A stretch of DNA of 64,000 nt from Microbulbifer variabilis. GTDB taxonomy: Bacteria; Pseudomonadota; Gammaproteobacteria; Pseudomonadales; Cellvibrionaceae. The stretch is taken from the NCBI RefSeq assembly GCF_023716485.1, contig NZ_CP092418.1, positions 4,372,501 to 4,436,500 of the forward strand, given 5' to 3'. The notes under the pieces are model-generated. The model was not told the DNA's origin and did not search any database. It worked only from the letters and a program-made list of their open reading frames with translations. Positions 28,715 to 38,257 of the stretch are shown here, piece after piece (within the stretch, counting starts at the first letter, position 1; every line of letters starts with the position of its first letter). The position numbers were made by a program, and so were the translations under genes.

Positions 28715-29493
28715 TGCGCTGCCTCCGGAGCCGCGATCGGCATAGTCATGATATCGATAGTGGCCTGCTTCTTGGCGATCTTAAGGCCGTTCATGAGGGC
28801 GCGGCGGTATTCGCCAGCATCGATCTCAACCCAGGCTTTCTGGCCTTTGTCATAGGCGAGGGAGATCGAGGAGTCGGTGGTCTGAGCCAGCAGGGCGATA
28901 CGACCGATCTGCAGCACGTTCACCTGGCGCTCTTGGCCATTTACGTTCAGGGTATCGCCGTAAGTGTCGATCTTACGCGCGTATTCCGCTTCGAAATTGT
29001 ACAGCTCCAGTACCTGGCGGAATTTCTCCGCAACAGTGATATCGGAACGATCCATATTGTTCTTAACGCCTTCGAGGTTGGCCATACGCTCGTCCAGCTT
29101 GAACGGTGCGTCCAGTTCGATGAACTGCTCCAGGCCGTCCAGCATACGCAAAATCAGCGGCTGGATCTGACGTTCGATTACAGTAACGTTGGCAATGGAC
29201 TCGTCCAGCTCATTGATCACTTCGAGCTGGTTGGCCAGCTGCTTTTCCAGCTGACGGTTGTACACTCGCAGACCATCGATTTCTTTATTGACCACCTTGA
29301 AGTCCTGCAGCAGGCTGCTGGTTTCTTCGGCAATCTTGTCGATGCGTTTTTGCGATGCCTGGGCCGCAGTAGTTTTCTGCTGGCCGACGGCGAGTACGTT
29401 ATCGAGAGTATCCGCAGTGGCTACGCTGCCGTAGAGCGCGCCGGCAGACAGCGCAGTGGTCAGCGCCACAGCCATGAATCGCTTGGTTTTCAT
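28711..29493 (-). CDS. DUF3450 protein, first gene of the TonB2-type operon
   Basis: A 260-residue exported coiled-coil protein of the DUF3450 family, which is found almost only upstream of TtpC-type genes. Its function is not assigned. It has a signal peptide (1-27, ending SVATADT), then a predicted coiled coil (residues about 30-120: DKIAEETSSLLQDFKVVNKEIDGL). The C-terminal half ends in AGEYRRALMNGLKIAKKQATIDI. I chose the ATG at 29493 because it begins the signal peptide (MKTKRFMAVALTT) and has a GGGGGG stretch 4-10 bases upstream; the longer ORF to 29706 has no support. Confidence 0.88.
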   Translation of the reverse strand: MKTKRFMAVALTTALSAGALYGSVATADTLDNVLAVGQQKTTAAQASQKRIDKIAEETSSLLQDFKVVNKEIDGLRVYNRQLEKQLANQLEVINELDESIANVTVIERQIQPLILRMLDGLEQFIELDAPFKLDERMANLEGVKNNMDRSDITVAEKFRQVLELYNFEAEYARKIDTYGDTLNVNGQERQVNVLQIGRIALLAQTTDSSISLAYDKGQKAWVEIDAGEYRRALMNGLKIAKKQATIDIMTMPIAAPEAAQ

Positions 29494-29606
29494 TAGACCC
29501 CCCAGTGGGTTCAATATTTCACAACATGGTCGCGATGAGATAGCTGCCACAACGCGGTGTCCTTTTGTTTTAAAAACATTGGTTAGAAGACAGCTAAGAG
29601 CCGCAC

Positions 29607-29634
29607 ATTGTAAACAGCCGATTTGATTATTCAA
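29607..29634 (-). promoter_or_regulatory. Candidate sigma-70 promoter of the TonB2-type operon
   Basis: On the minus strand a TTGAAT box is followed after 16 bases by TACAAT, about 115 bases upstream of the DUF3450 start. I saw no convincing Fur box in 29494-29780. Confidence 0.35.
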
Positions 29635-29780
29635 ATGCCGATTGCCAGCATCGGCCCGCGTGGGTAGCAAAGTAACAACCGGGTAACAAGACCGGGTCGC
29701 TTGCACACATTGACGGCGCTATTCCCTGTGTTGGCTGCCGCAGAATTTAACAGATTGATCAACTTTTAATCAAATTGTTT

Positions 29781-30308
29781 TTATTTAAATCTGTCGTACT
29801 GAACTAATGCGTAGTTATACTCATTCTTGTCGCAAGCAGGGTAACACTCTCGTGCAACTTCGACCCATGAGTCATTAACTTCAGGAAAAAATGCATCTCC
29901 CGCCACTTCAGCATCTACTTCGGTAACATAGAGCCGCGCGGCATAGGGCATACTGAGGCGATAAATCTGTGCCCCGCCGATCACCATCAGCTCGCCGGCC
30001 CCTGCTTCCTGTGCGTGCTTATCGGCAAGTTCCAGTGCGGCTTCCAAGGTGCATGCCACCTCAACACCGTCGGCCTGCCAATCAGGGTTGCGGGTAATCA
30101 CGATATTGACACGTCCAGGTAGCGGGCGGCCAATCGACTCAAAGGTCTTACGTCCCATCACCACAGGCTTGCCCATAGTAGTGCGCTTGAAGAACTGCAA
30201 GTCGCCAGAAAGACGCCAGGGCAACTCGTTATCTCTGCCAATGGCACCGTTACGGGCCACAGCCGCGATTAAGGCAATCGGGGTATCCACAGTGTCTCTC
30301 CTATTCAA
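29781..30308 (-). CDS. folA: Dihydrofolate reductase
   Basis: Reduces dihydrofolate to tetrahydrofolate with NADPH. It restores the folate oxidised by thymidylate synthase, whose gene is just upstream and overlaps by 4 bases. 175 residues (E. coli 159, with a slightly longer N-terminus [10 protein letters not shown]). Motifs: [20 protein letters not shown] with the catalytic-loop region and acidic residue, [23 protein letters not shown] for NADPH, and [10 protein letters not shown] in the C-terminal half. Confidence 0.96.
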   Translation of the reverse strand: MNRRDTVDTPIALIAAVARNGAIGRDNELPWRLSGDLQFFKRTTMGKPVVMGRKTFESIGRPLPGRVNIVITRNPDWQADGVEVACTLEAALELADKHAQEAGAGELMVIGGAQIYRLSMPYAARLYVTEVDAEVAGDAFFPEVNDSWVEVARECYPACDKNEYNYALVQYDRFK

Positions 30309-31138
30309 ACCGCAACTGGAGCCGGAATATGTGGATACGCCTGGTAATCCTGCAGATCGAAATCCTCGAAACGGAAGGCGAACAGGTCTTTGACATCCGG
30401 ATTGAGATGCATTGTCGGTAGGGGGTGTGGTTCCCGTTGCAGCTGCAGATCAACCTGCTCCAGATGATTGGAGTAGAGGTGGGCATCGCCAAAGGTATGA
30501 ATAAACTCCCCTGGCTCAAGGTTACACACTTGAGCCAGCATCAACGTTAGCAAGCTATAGGAGGCAATATTGAAAGGCACACCAAGGAAGATATCCGCAC
30601 TGCGCTGGTACAATTGGCAGGACAACTTGCCATCCGCCACATAAAACTGGAACAAGGCGTGGCAAGGGGCCAGCGCCATGCGCCCTTCACGGGCATTTTC
30701 CGCAGGGGAGACGCCCTCATCGGGCAGGTCCGCCGGATTCCAGGCACTGATCATCAGACGGCGGGAATCTGGACGGGTTTTCAACTGCTGCACCAGCTCT
30801 TCCACCTGGTCAATTTTACGACCATCAGGCGTGGGCCAAGAGCGCCACTGGTGGCCGTAAACTGGCCCCAAATCCCCATCCTCGGTAGCCCATTCATCCC
30901 AGATTCGCACCTTGTTTTCCTGCAGGTAGCGAATGTTGGTGTCTCCCTGCAAAAACCACAGCAGCTCGTGAATGATGGAGCGCAAATGACACTTCTTTGT
31001 AGTGATTAAGGGGAAACCCTCTGCCAAGTTAAAGCGCATCTGGTGGCCAAATACGCTCAGGGTGCCGGTGCCGGTACGATCCCCTTTTACCGTGCCGTTT
31101 TCGCGCACATGGCGCATTAGATCGAGGTACTGCTTCAT
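30305..31138 (-). CDS. thyA: Thymidylate synthase
   Basis: Methylates dUMP to dTMP using methylene-tetrahydrofolate. 277 residues, slightly longer than E. coli (264) because of an insert around [27 protein letters not shown] and [12 protein letters not shown]. The active-site Cys is in [12 protein letters not shown] (about residue 160). [16 protein letters not shown] and the C-terminal VAV are also present. Co-operonic with lgt (6 bases upstream) and folA (4-base overlap). Confidence 0.97.
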   Translation of the reverse strand: MKQYLDLMRHVRENGTVKGDRTGTGTLSVFGHQMRFNLAEGFPLITTKKCHLRSIIHELLWFLQGDTNIRYLQENKVRIWDEWATEDGDLGPVYGHQWRSWPTPDGRKIDQVEELVQQLKTRPDSRRLMISAWNPADLPDEGVSPAENAREGRMALAPCHALFQFYVADGKLSCQLYQRSADIFLGVPFNIASYSLLTLMLAQVCNLEPGEFIHTFGDAHLYSNHLEQVDLQLQREPHPLPTMHLNPDVKDLFAFRFEDFDLQDYQAYPHIPAPVAV

Positions 31139-31144
31139 TTCTAA

Positions 31145-31993
31145 CTAGGCTCCGCCATTTACTTGAGAACGGTTTTCTTTGTTTCCACCCTTACCTCGCC
31201 CTTCGGGCAGCGGCTGGGTACGATAGCTCCAAACCAATAGAGCGATACCGGCAATAATCATCGGCAGACTCAAAAGCTGGCCGCGAGTCATCCAGCCGAA
31301 CAAGTCGAAGCCGATATGACCATCTGGCTCCCTGACAAATTCCACCAAGAAACGGAAAATACCGTAGAGCAACACAAACATACCGCCAACGGCGAGGCGC
31401 GGGCGCGGCTTGCTGGAGAACCACCAGAGCACCGCGAAGAGCACTAGCCCTTCCAGGAAGGCCTGGTATAACTGCGACGGATGCCTGGCCAACAGCTCCG
31501 GGTCCTTGGGAAAGACCATTCCCCAGGGCCCTTCTGTTGGGCGGCCCCAGAGCTCCTGACCGATAAAGTTACCCAGACGCCCCAGTCCCAGGCCGATAGG
31601 TACCAGTGGGGCGACAAAATCAATCAGCGCGGGGAAAGTTGAGCCAATTTTTCGGGCATAAATGACGGTGGCTAACATTACGCCAACCAGACCACCATGG
31701 AAACTCATGCCCCCTTCCCAGACTTTGAACAGAGAGAGCGGATTCTCCATCAACTGCGGCAAGTTGTAGAAGAACATGTAGCCGAGGCGCCCACCGACCA
31801 CCACACCGATAGCGCAGTAGAGAATCAAGTCCTCCACTTCCGATTTAATAACTGGAGACCAGGGCCGAGTGCTACGCCGCAGTGCCAACCACCAGGCAGC
31901 AACGAAACCGAACAGGTACATCAGCCCGTACCAATGTACTTTTAAAGGGCCTATAGCAATGGCCACCGGATTGATTTCTGGATAAGTCAGCAT
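31145..31993 (-). CDS. lgt: Prolipoprotein diacylglyceryl transferase
   Basis: Attaches diacylglycerol from phosphatidylglycerol to the lipobox cysteine of prolipoproteins, the first lipoprotein-processing step. 282 residues with about seven membrane helices. The family signature GLGRLGNFIGQELWGRPT (about residues 137-154, containing the essential Arg) is present, together with GGMSFHGGLVGVM with its conserved His and ERxG-type loops. Start ATG 31993. First gene of lgt-thyA-folA, as in many gammaproteobacteria. The clients include the lipoproteins encoded at 38846 and 59828. Confidence 0.96.
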   Translation of the reverse strand: MLTYPEINPVAIAIGPLKVHWYGLMYLFGFVAAWWLALRRSTRPWSPVIKSEVEDLILYCAIGVVVGGRLGYMFFYNLPQLMENPLSLFKVWEGGMSFHGGLVGVMLATVIYARKIGSTFPALIDFVAPLVPIGLGLGRLGNFIGQELWGRPTEGPWGMVFPKDPELLARHPSQLYQAFLEGLVLFAVLWWFSSKPRPRLAVGGMFVLLYGIFRFLVEFVREPDGHIGFDLFGWMTRGQLLSLPMIIAGIALLVWSYRTQPLPEGRGKGGNKENRSQVNGGA

Positions 31994-32088
31994 GGGGGAA
32001 TCGAGATTGTTGGCGAAGAGCGTATTATGGTCGCAAAGCGCCCCCCAGCGAAAGAGGCGCGCTAAAAGCCCACCTTCAGGAAAACACT

Positions 32089-32925
32089 ATGTGTCTACTG
32101 TTGTTTGCCTACCGTTGCCATCCCGACTACCCGCTGCTACTTATCGCTAATAGAGATGAATTTTACGTCAGGAAGAGTGCCCCCGCCGAACCCTGGAAGA
32201 ATGGGCCAGAGGGGAGACAAATAGTCGCTGGACGCGACCTGCAGGCTGGCGGAACCTGGGCAGGGATCTCTGCGCGGCGGGTGGCCGCAGTGACCAATAT
32301 CCGCGAGCCCGGAAGGGCAGAGCCCGAAAATGCCCTATCTCGCGGGGAAATTCCTTGTAAATTCCTAACCGGCGATGATTCCCCCGAGCAGTTCGCAGGG
32401 GAACTCGAAGGACAGCACTATCGGGGCTTTAATGCGCTGCTATTCGCACTGGATAAAGCCCCCCCCCTCTACTGCGCGGGCAATAGGCATAAGCCCTTCG
32501 CTTTCTCTGCCGGAGTACACGGTATCTCCAATGGCGCACCCGATGCTCCCTGGCCCAAGGTGGAAAAGGGCAAGGCGGGGCTAGCACAAATTACACGGCA
32601 AATTGAAGGCCCCATTGGCCGGGAGAACTTTATTGAACCGGCCTTCAACCTTCTGCAGGACAGGGCCTCTGCTGCAGATGCGGAGCTGCCAGATACCGGC
32701 GTGGGTTTGTCAATGGAGCGCGCCCTGTCGCCAATATTTGTGCAGATATCCCAGAGAAAGAATCAACTGCCAAGCAGGCAAGATTTAAGCGACACTCAGC
32801 AAGGCTATGGCACTCGTGCCAGCACCCTCATAGCAGTTCACCGGGATGGCCAGACCCAGTTATGGGAACAGAGCTTTTCCCAGGGCAATCCGTATGGGCC
32901 CATTCGCCACTTTTCCATCCCCTGA
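32089..32925 (+). CDS. NRDE (TANGO2-like) family protein
   Basis: A 278-residue protein of the NRDE/TANGO2 family, which begins with a conserved MCLLLFAYRCHP and the NRDE signature (ANRDEFY, about residues 20-26). The N-terminal Cys2 resembles an N-terminal nucleophile hydrolase arrangement. Further family elements are GRDLQAGGTWAGI and ISNGAPDAPWPKVEKGK. Molecular function is not established. It is a single gene divergent from lgt; neighbours downstream are cell-wall enzymes. Confidence 0.88.
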   Translation: MCLLLFAYRCHPDYPLLLIANRDEFYVRKSAPAEPWKNGPEGRQIVAGRDLQAGGTWAGISARRVAAVTNIREPGRAEPENALSRGEIPCKFLTGDDSPEQFAGELEGQHYRGFNALLFALDKAPPLYCAGNRHKPFAFSAGVHGISNGAPDAPWPKVEKGKAGLAQITRQIEGPIGRENFIEPAFNLLQDRASAADAELPDTGVGLSMERALSPIFVQISQRKNQLPSRQDLSDTQQGYGTRASTLIAVHRDGQTQLWEQSFSQGNPYGPIRHFSIP

Positions 32926-33372
32926 ATCCTTTATCCCAAGCCCCTGAAATCTGTAGGGTTTTTAGGGCTTAATGAAAAAATTGGCCGTATCTAATCGCCC
33001 AAGCCCCGAAGCCATAGCAGACAAATTTCTGTCAATAACAGAACCATATCGCGGTAAGGGCTAAGATTTGCGTGCCTTCATCACAGATTACCAAGCCTCA
33101 TATCCTCAGAGGAAAGAAACGCCAAGCAAATTCCGCATTTATTGCCATACTTAGTTTCACAGGCTGAGATTGGTTGAGTTTCGCGCAAGCGTGACGCCAA
33201 TTGTGGTCTTACATTAGAGGAAGTCGCGCGGGACGCATGACAAGTGCGAGTCAACGCTAGACACCTAACAGTCTCTGGATGGGCTCGCCACAGGTTCGGA
33301 AGGTATGAACGATCTGGCGTCCGGCATTATCCACAAGACAACACCGGGCCCCTGCAGTATCGCTGAGGTACC
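32926..33372. other. Intergenic region upstream of the first L,D-transpeptidase
   Basis: 447 bases with no ORF, RNA gene or repeat that I can support. A short in-frame overlap ORF (33305 onwards) is a shadow. A GAGGT ribosome site at 33364-33368 serves the next gene. Confidence 0.6.
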
Positions 33373-35328
33373 ATGTCTTACTTCAACCCAGAGCAGCGCA
33401 AACGCAAATCATTACTGCCCCTGCTGGTGCTAGGCAGTCTCTGTGTCTCCATCCTCTATTACGCCTTTTCCGCTAACCAGAAAACGGTGCCAGTATTGCC
33501 TGAGAATGCAGTACGCCCACATTTGGTGCATTGGCTGGAGGAAAACCCAGACGCATGGCCGGCCCAAGATCCCATTTTCAACCCGGCGGCAGTGCGCAGG
33601 ATTTACCAGCGTACTAATTATCGCCTGCTGTGGTTTGATAATTACAACCTGAGTGACAGCGCCAATGACCTCCTCAAGCAGCTAACAGCTGCCAGCTCTG
33701 GCAATCCAAGCAGCATGGTGGATTATCGTTACCACCTGGGGTACTTCGACCGCACTTTGCGGGACACTCCCCAGCGCCTGCAAATGGCCGCAGTACTGGA
33801 TATTCTGCTGACAGACGCCTTCGTCTCTTACGCACAAGATACCCAGCTCGACAGAATCACCCCCAAAAGCCGTCCGCGCCGAGGAATTACACCGGTTCTG
33901 CGGGAGCACCAAGGATTTCGCATGGTAGCCTTCGGCAATGCCCCACAGCAGGCATCCAACGAGCCCAGCGGACGCAAGTACTTTCGCGGCTATGATCGGG
34001 CGCGCATGATCGGCAGTAAACCACGCAGTCGCTACTACTCCCGCGACTACAACACTGACAACCAACGCAGCTCTTCAAGGCCTTCCGACACTCGTCGCTA
34101 TCGCACGCGCTACAACACCTCCAGTGACAGTGGTTCCTCTGGAACGACGAGAGGCGGCAGCAGGGTTTACTACAATCAGGGCCGCAATAGTCATCCCCAG
34201 GAAAGAACCAGGGCAGCTCGCTCAGAAAACAGTGAGGGGCCCTATTTCGAAGAAAACACGCCTTACGGTAGCGACGTCTATGCCCTGCGAAACGAGCTGG
34301 AACGCCTGCGCAGAATCTCCGACAGTGGCCGTTGGCGTCCGATACCTCCGGGACCGGTGATGACGATGGGTGCTCGCCACCCCCATGTGGCCCGCCTGAG
34401 AGAATTGCTCACCCTCTACGGGGACTATCAGAGCCGCTATAGCTATGGCGGAGGTGACCCCAACCGCTTTGACCGGGGCCTGCATGAAGCGCTATTGCGC
34501 TTCCAGAAGCGCCACGGCCTCAAGCCAGACGGAATTGTGGGCCGCGGCACACGCAAGCGACTCAACCTATCCCCCTCAGCGCGAGCAAAAATTGTTGAGA
34601 TGAATATCCTGCGCAGGGAAGAGCTTCCCGCCAGCCTTGGGGATCGCTTTATCCAGGTGAATATACCCGCGTACCGCCTCCAGTATGTGGAGAACAACCG
34701 GGTAAAACTGGCCATGAATGTGGTCGTGGGCAAGAAGAAACACGCTACTCCCGAAATCACCACCCGGGTCAGCAAGGTGGTATTCAACCCCACCTGGACA
34801 GTGCCACGCAGTATCCTGGTGAATGAAATTCTGCCCAAGGCACGCAAGAATCCTGCGGGCATGGAGAACATGGGTTATCGAGTCGTCAATGGCAGAGGGG
34901 AACACCTGCCGCTGACCGCTAGTAACTTGTCAGCCGCCGGTGCTGGGTCTTTCCTTATGCGCCAGATGGGTGGAGAGGAAAATATTTTGGGGCGAGTGAA
35001 ATTCGAAATTCCCAATAAACACGATATTTACCTGCACGATACTCGCGCCCGCACTCTCTTCTCTCTCACAGACAGGGATTACAGCCATGGCTGTATCCGC
35101 CTGGAAAAACCCCGCCACCTGGCTGAGGCCCTTCTTCGCCCTCAGGGTGACTGGGACCAGTGGCGCATCGACCAGCTCACTGTCGGAGAGAAGACCACCG
35201 AGGTCGACTTAGTCCGCTTGGTTAAGGTCTATATCACCTACTGGACTGCCTGGGTGGACGGAAAGGGCCGGCTGAATTTTCGCCCCGATATCTATCGCAA
35301 GGATGGTTTGAGCGACAATCAATTTTGA
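33373..35328 (+). CDS. L,D-transpeptidase (YcbB-type) 1, with RS/Y-rich insert
   Basis: A murein L,D-transpeptidase that makes 3-3 cross-links or modifies peptide stems. 651 residues: an N-terminal signal anchor (about 13-32), then a scaffold domain. Residues about 200-300 form a low-complexity Arg/Ser/Tyr/Gly-rich stretch (TRRYRTRYNTSSDSGSSGTT). A PG_binding_1 domain (about 330-395: LLTLYGDY..LHEALLRFQKRHGLKPDGIVGRGTRKRLN) precedes the YkuD domain (about 420-600) with catalytic SHGCIRLEKP (His572, Cys574). Longest of three adjacent paralogues. The unusual insert is absent from the other two. Confidence 0.9.
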   Translation: MSYFNPEQRKRKSLLPLLVLGSLCVSILYYAFSANQKTVPVLPENAVRPHLVHWLEENPDAWPAQDPIFNPAAVRRIYQRTNYRLLWFDNYNLSDSANDLLKQLTAASSGNPSSMVDYRYHLGYFDRTLRDTPQRLQMAAVLDILLTDAFVSYAQDTQLDRITPKSRPRRGITPVLREHQGFRMVAFGNAPQQASNEPSGRKYFRGYDRARMIGSKPRSRYYSRDYNTDNQRSSSRPSDTRRYRTRYNTSSDSGSSGTTRGGSRVYYNQGRNSHPQERTRAARSENSEGPYFEENTPYGSDVYALRNELERLRRISDSGRWRPIPPGPVMTMGARHPHVARLRELLTLYGDYQSRYSYGGGDPNRFDRGLHEALLRFQKRHGLKPDGIVGRGTRKRLNLSPSARAKIVEMNILRREELPASLGDRFIQVNIPAYRLQYVENNRVKLAMNVVVGKKKHATPEITTRVSKVVFNPTWTVPRSILVNEILPKARKNPAGMENMGYRVVNGRGEHLPLTASNLSAAGAGSFLMRQMGGEENILGRVKFEIPNKHDIYLHDTRARTLFSLTDRDYSHGCIRLEKPRHLAEALLRPQGDWDQWRIDQLTVGEKTTEVDLVRLVKVYITYWTAWVDGKGRLNFRPDIYRKDGLSDNQF

Positions 35329-35336
35329 GCAAGTAT

Positions 35337-35359
35337 GGGGCGGCCTTCGGGGCCGTCCC
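35337..35359 (+). other. Hairpin between L,D-transpeptidases 1 and 2
   Basis: A 9-bp G/C-rich stem with one G-U pair and a TTCGG loop lies 9 bases after the stop. There is no T run. It may stabilise the upstream mRNA or partly terminate. Confidence 0.4.
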
Positions 35360-35511
35360 TTAGCCTCCAATAATAACCCCCCATAGTCTTTTTCCTCGGC
35401 GCATAGCCCGGATCCATTCCTCAAAATTATTTAGGGCTCAAGAGTCACAAGTTACCAATGTGAGCAGGGTGATCAGTCTCTCTGATCCGATTTCGCTTAC
35501 TGGGGTGACTT

Positions 35512-36750
35512 ATGGGTGCTGACTATCTCTCCTCCTTGCAGAGCAAATCAATCCACAGTGGCACCATGGCTTTTATATTGGCCCTTGTGCTGGGGTTTGA
35601 TGGCTCCCCGTCCTTGGCGAGCGCAGGGGCAGACCTTGATTTGCCTGTGCCAGGGAGAGATCCCTTTTCCCCCTATGGCAGACAGTACACTCTCCTCAGT
35701 GAGGAACTGGCTCGCTACCAGACACTGGCCGAGGGGGATCATTGGCAACCGCTGGATGGCGGACAGCCAATCACTCCGGGAAGCCGGGGACCGAGAGTAG
35801 CTCAGTTGCGCAGTTTATTAATGCTCTACGGCGATTTCCGCCCCAGGGATTTTCCCAGCAAAGGCTCCAAAGAAACACTTACAGGTGACGTCTACGACAA
35901 GCCCCTCCAAGAGGCTGTGCGCCGATTCCAGCGCCGCCACGGCCTAAAAGGGGATGCCCTGGTGGATGAGCGCACCCGCAGTCGCCTCAACACTAACCCG
36001 GATAAGCTGGTTCGGATTCTGGCAGCCAATATTAAACGCTGGGAAAACCTCCCAAAGGATTTAGGGCCCCGTTATATCGTCGTTAATGTTCCCGAGTTCA
36101 ACTTGCGCTTGATCGACGACGAGCGCGAGCAATTCCGTATGAAAGTGGTGGTGGGCAAGCCCAAGCACAAGACCCCACAGTTGACCACGCGCATGACACG
36201 CCTGGAATTCAATCCAGTTTGGCGAGTCCCCCCCAATATCGCCTTACGGGAACTTCTGCCAAAGGGCAGTTCGGCGCTGAGTGCCAAGGGCTACCGCTTA
36301 ATCAACCATCGCGGCCGGGCAGTACCTTTCACCCGTGGAAATGTCGCCGCAGTGCGCCGGGGCCAGGTAACCCTGCAGCAAAAAGGAGGGCCGGGAAATG
36401 CGCTGGGACGGGTCAAATTTGTGATACCCAACCGTCACGCCATTTACCTGCACGATACCAACAGCAAGCATCTGTTCAAGAAATCTCAGCGTGCTTTCAG
36501 CCACGGCTGCATACGCCTGGAAAAACCTCTGAAATTTGCCCGCATGATGCTCGCCCAACAAAATCGCTGGAACAACGCCCGCATTGAGCGAGCGCTGATG
36601 AGCGGTCGTACCCATGGCGTAGCGCTGAAAAACCCTTTACCGGTATACATCGCCTACTGGACTGCCTGGGTGGATGAAAACGGCCAACTGCAGTTCCGCC
36701 CGGATATCTATCAACGGGACAAAGCCGGAAAAGGAGCCAATCGTGGCTGA
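35512..36750 (+). CDS. L,D-transpeptidase (YcbB-type) 2
   Basis: The second of three paralogues, 412 residues. N-terminal membrane/signal helix (about residues 19-40: MAFILALVLGFDGSPSLASAGA), no large scaffold. PG_binding_1 region (about 80-165: PGSRGPRVAQLRSLLMLYGDFR..QEAVRRFQRRHGLKG), then the YkuD domain (about 185-355) with IVVNVPEFNLRLIDDE, VVVGKPKHKTP and the catalytic SHGCIRLEKP (His331, Cys333). It ends YIAYWTAWVDENGQLQFRPDIYQRD, a tail shared by all three. Likely exported and periplasmic. Confidence 0.9.
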   Translation: MGADYLSSLQSKSIHSGTMAFILALVLGFDGSPSLASAGADLDLPVPGRDPFSPYGRQYTLLSEELARYQTLAEGDHWQPLDGGQPITPGSRGPRVAQLRSLLMLYGDFRPRDFPSKGSKETLTGDVYDKPLQEAVRRFQRRHGLKGDALVDERTRSRLNTNPDKLVRILAANIKRWENLPKDLGPRYIVVNVPEFNLRLIDDEREQFRMKVVVGKPKHKTPQLTTRMTRLEFNPVWRVPPNIALRELLPKGSSALSAKGYRLINHRGRAVPFTRGNVAAVRRGQVTLQQKGGPGNALGRVKFVIPNRHAIYLHDTNSKHLFKKSQRAFSHGCIRLEKPLKFARMMLAQQNRWNNARIERALMSGRTHGVALKNPLPVYIAYWTAWVDENGQLQFRPDIYQRDKAGKGANRG

Positions 36751-36777
36751 GTATCATCAATCTGGTGGGAGTTCACT

Positions 36778-37938
36778 ATGGCTTGGTATCCCCGCCATCT
36801 AGGGTTAGCTGCTCTCCTGACAGTGGCCATTGCCTCGGCCGCCTCAATAAGCGGTGGCCAGTCTTCCAAGGGTGCTGCAGCTCTGGATATTGCCCTTATG
36901 GGAGACCAGCTGCGCAGCGAAGCCCTGCATTACAGAAACCTAGCCAAACATTGGCGCCCTATCCCCCAGGGTGGCCCCCTGCAAGCCGGGGATAAGAACG
37001 AGCGGGTGCTGCAATTGCGCAAACTGCTCGAACTATACGGCGATTATCGTGGACAACCCGGTCCGATATCTTCTCCACAGAAGGACCCTATGCGCTTCGA
37101 CAGCGCATTGCAGTCGGCACTTGAGCGCTTCCAGCGCCGCCACGGCTTGGTGCCAAGTGGTGTTGCCGAGGGAGAAACCCTCACGGCCCTGTCGGTTTCC
37201 CCCATCGAGAGAGCAGAACAGATGGTTAGAAATGCACAGCGCTGGGACAAGCTCCCCTCTCAGAAAGAAGGACGCTATGTGCTGGTAAATGTGCCCAACT
37301 ACCGCCTGCAATTGGTGGAAGATGGACGTATCAAGCTGGATATGAAAACCGTGGTGGGCAAGAACAGCAGCCGCACACCCAATTTACACACCCGCATTAC
37401 CAGTGTGGTATTCAACCCCACCTGGACAGTGCCGCGCAGTATCCTCATCACAGAGTTACTCCCCAAAGCACGGCACAACCCTGCAGCCATGCACCGCCGC
37501 GGTTATCGGGTCATCCAGTATCGCGGTGGCAAAACTTCCCCGATCACCGATGAAAGCTTGCAGAGGGCCGCAGGTGGCCACGCCACCATGCGCCAGGTCA
37601 GCGGGCCAGATAACACCCTAGGTAAAGTGAAGTTCGTTATTCCCAATAAGCAGGCCATATTCCTACACGACACCCAGGCGCAAAGCCTGTTCACGGAGCA
37701 CCATAGAGCTTTTAGTCACGGCTGTGTGCGCCTGCATCAACCCGAGGAATTGGCCTATAACCTGCTAGAAACCCAGGGGTGGGACAGGACCCGCATCGCC
37801 GAGGCCGCAACCGGGGACGAACCTCTAAAAGTAGCCATCAAACCCGCCCCTAAACTCTTTATCGTTTATATGACAGCTTGGATAGACGCCGAAGGGCGCC
37901 CTCAATTCCGCCGGGATATTTATCACAGGGATAAATAG
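36778..37938 (+). CDS. L,D-transpeptidase (YcbB-type) 3
   Basis: The third paralogue, 386 residues, starting 27 bases after paralogue 2 with a GGGAG ribosome site. Signal helix (about residues 5-25), PG_binding_1 (about 60-145) and a YkuD domain (about 165-340) with VLVNVPNYRLQLVEDGR, VVGKNSSRTP, FNPTWTVPRSI and the catalytic SHGCVRLHQP (His314, Cys316). The residue after the catalytic block differs (H-Q-P instead of E-K-P). C-terminal YMTAWIDAEGRPQFRRDIYHRDK. Probably co-transcribed with paralogue 2. Confidence 0.9.
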   Translation: MAWYPRHLGLAALLTVAIASAASISGGQSSKGAAALDIALMGDQLRSEALHYRNLAKHWRPIPQGGPLQAGDKNERVLQLRKLLELYGDYRGQPGPISSPQKDPMRFDSALQSALERFQRRHGLVPSGVAEGETLTALSVSPIERAEQMVRNAQRWDKLPSQKEGRYVLVNVPNYRLQLVEDGRIKLDMKTVVGKNSSRTPNLHTRITSVVFNPTWTVPRSILITELLPKARHNPAAMHRRGYRVIQYRGGKTSPITDESLQRAAGGHATMRQVSGPDNTLGKVKFVIPNKQAIFLHDTQAQSLFTEHHRAFSHGCVRLHQPEELAYNLLETQGWDRTRIAEAATGDEPLKVAIKPAPKLFIVYMTAWIDAEGRPQFRRDIYHRDK

Positions 37939-38257
37939 GTCAATGCCCCAGGCGCCCCCCAAAAAAGTGCCCCTGCTTTAGGAAAAAACTGAATAGTCGC
38001 AAAAAAAATGATTTTTTAAGCTTGCCCACTGAATGACAACGCTGTCTCCTGTTTCTAATGCTAATTCCCCCGCCAGCAGCTACGAGAACGCAATGGGAGT
38101 AGCATCCGTAAAAAAATTTACCAGCGAAAGCCTTCAAATATTTCCTAATTAGCAGGTCACAATTTGTAACAAATGGTTATTTTTTGTACATTTTCCGCCG
38201 TACCCGGATGCGCTCAATCAAGAGCACACCGAAGAGATTTAACGACGAGGCGGAATT
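37939..38257. other. Intergenic region between L,D-transpeptidase 3 and mepK
   Basis: 319 bases, A/T rich, with several A/T runs (38001-38026) and no ORF. The 3' part holds a promoter candidate for mepK. Confidence 0.6.
38164..38192 (+). promoter_or_regulatory. Candidate promoter of mepK
   Basis: TTGTAA, 17 bases, then TACATT (each 4/6 to consensus), ending about 65 bases before the mepK start. Confidence 0.35.

Noticed and set aside
29494..29780. A Fur box upstream of the TonB2-type operon
   Set aside because: Only partial A/T palindromes are present, with no match near the 19-bp consensus.
33305..33421. A 38-codon ORF overlapping the start of L,D-transpeptidase 1
   Set aside because: Overlaps the gene start in another frame with no ribosome site; probably a shadow.
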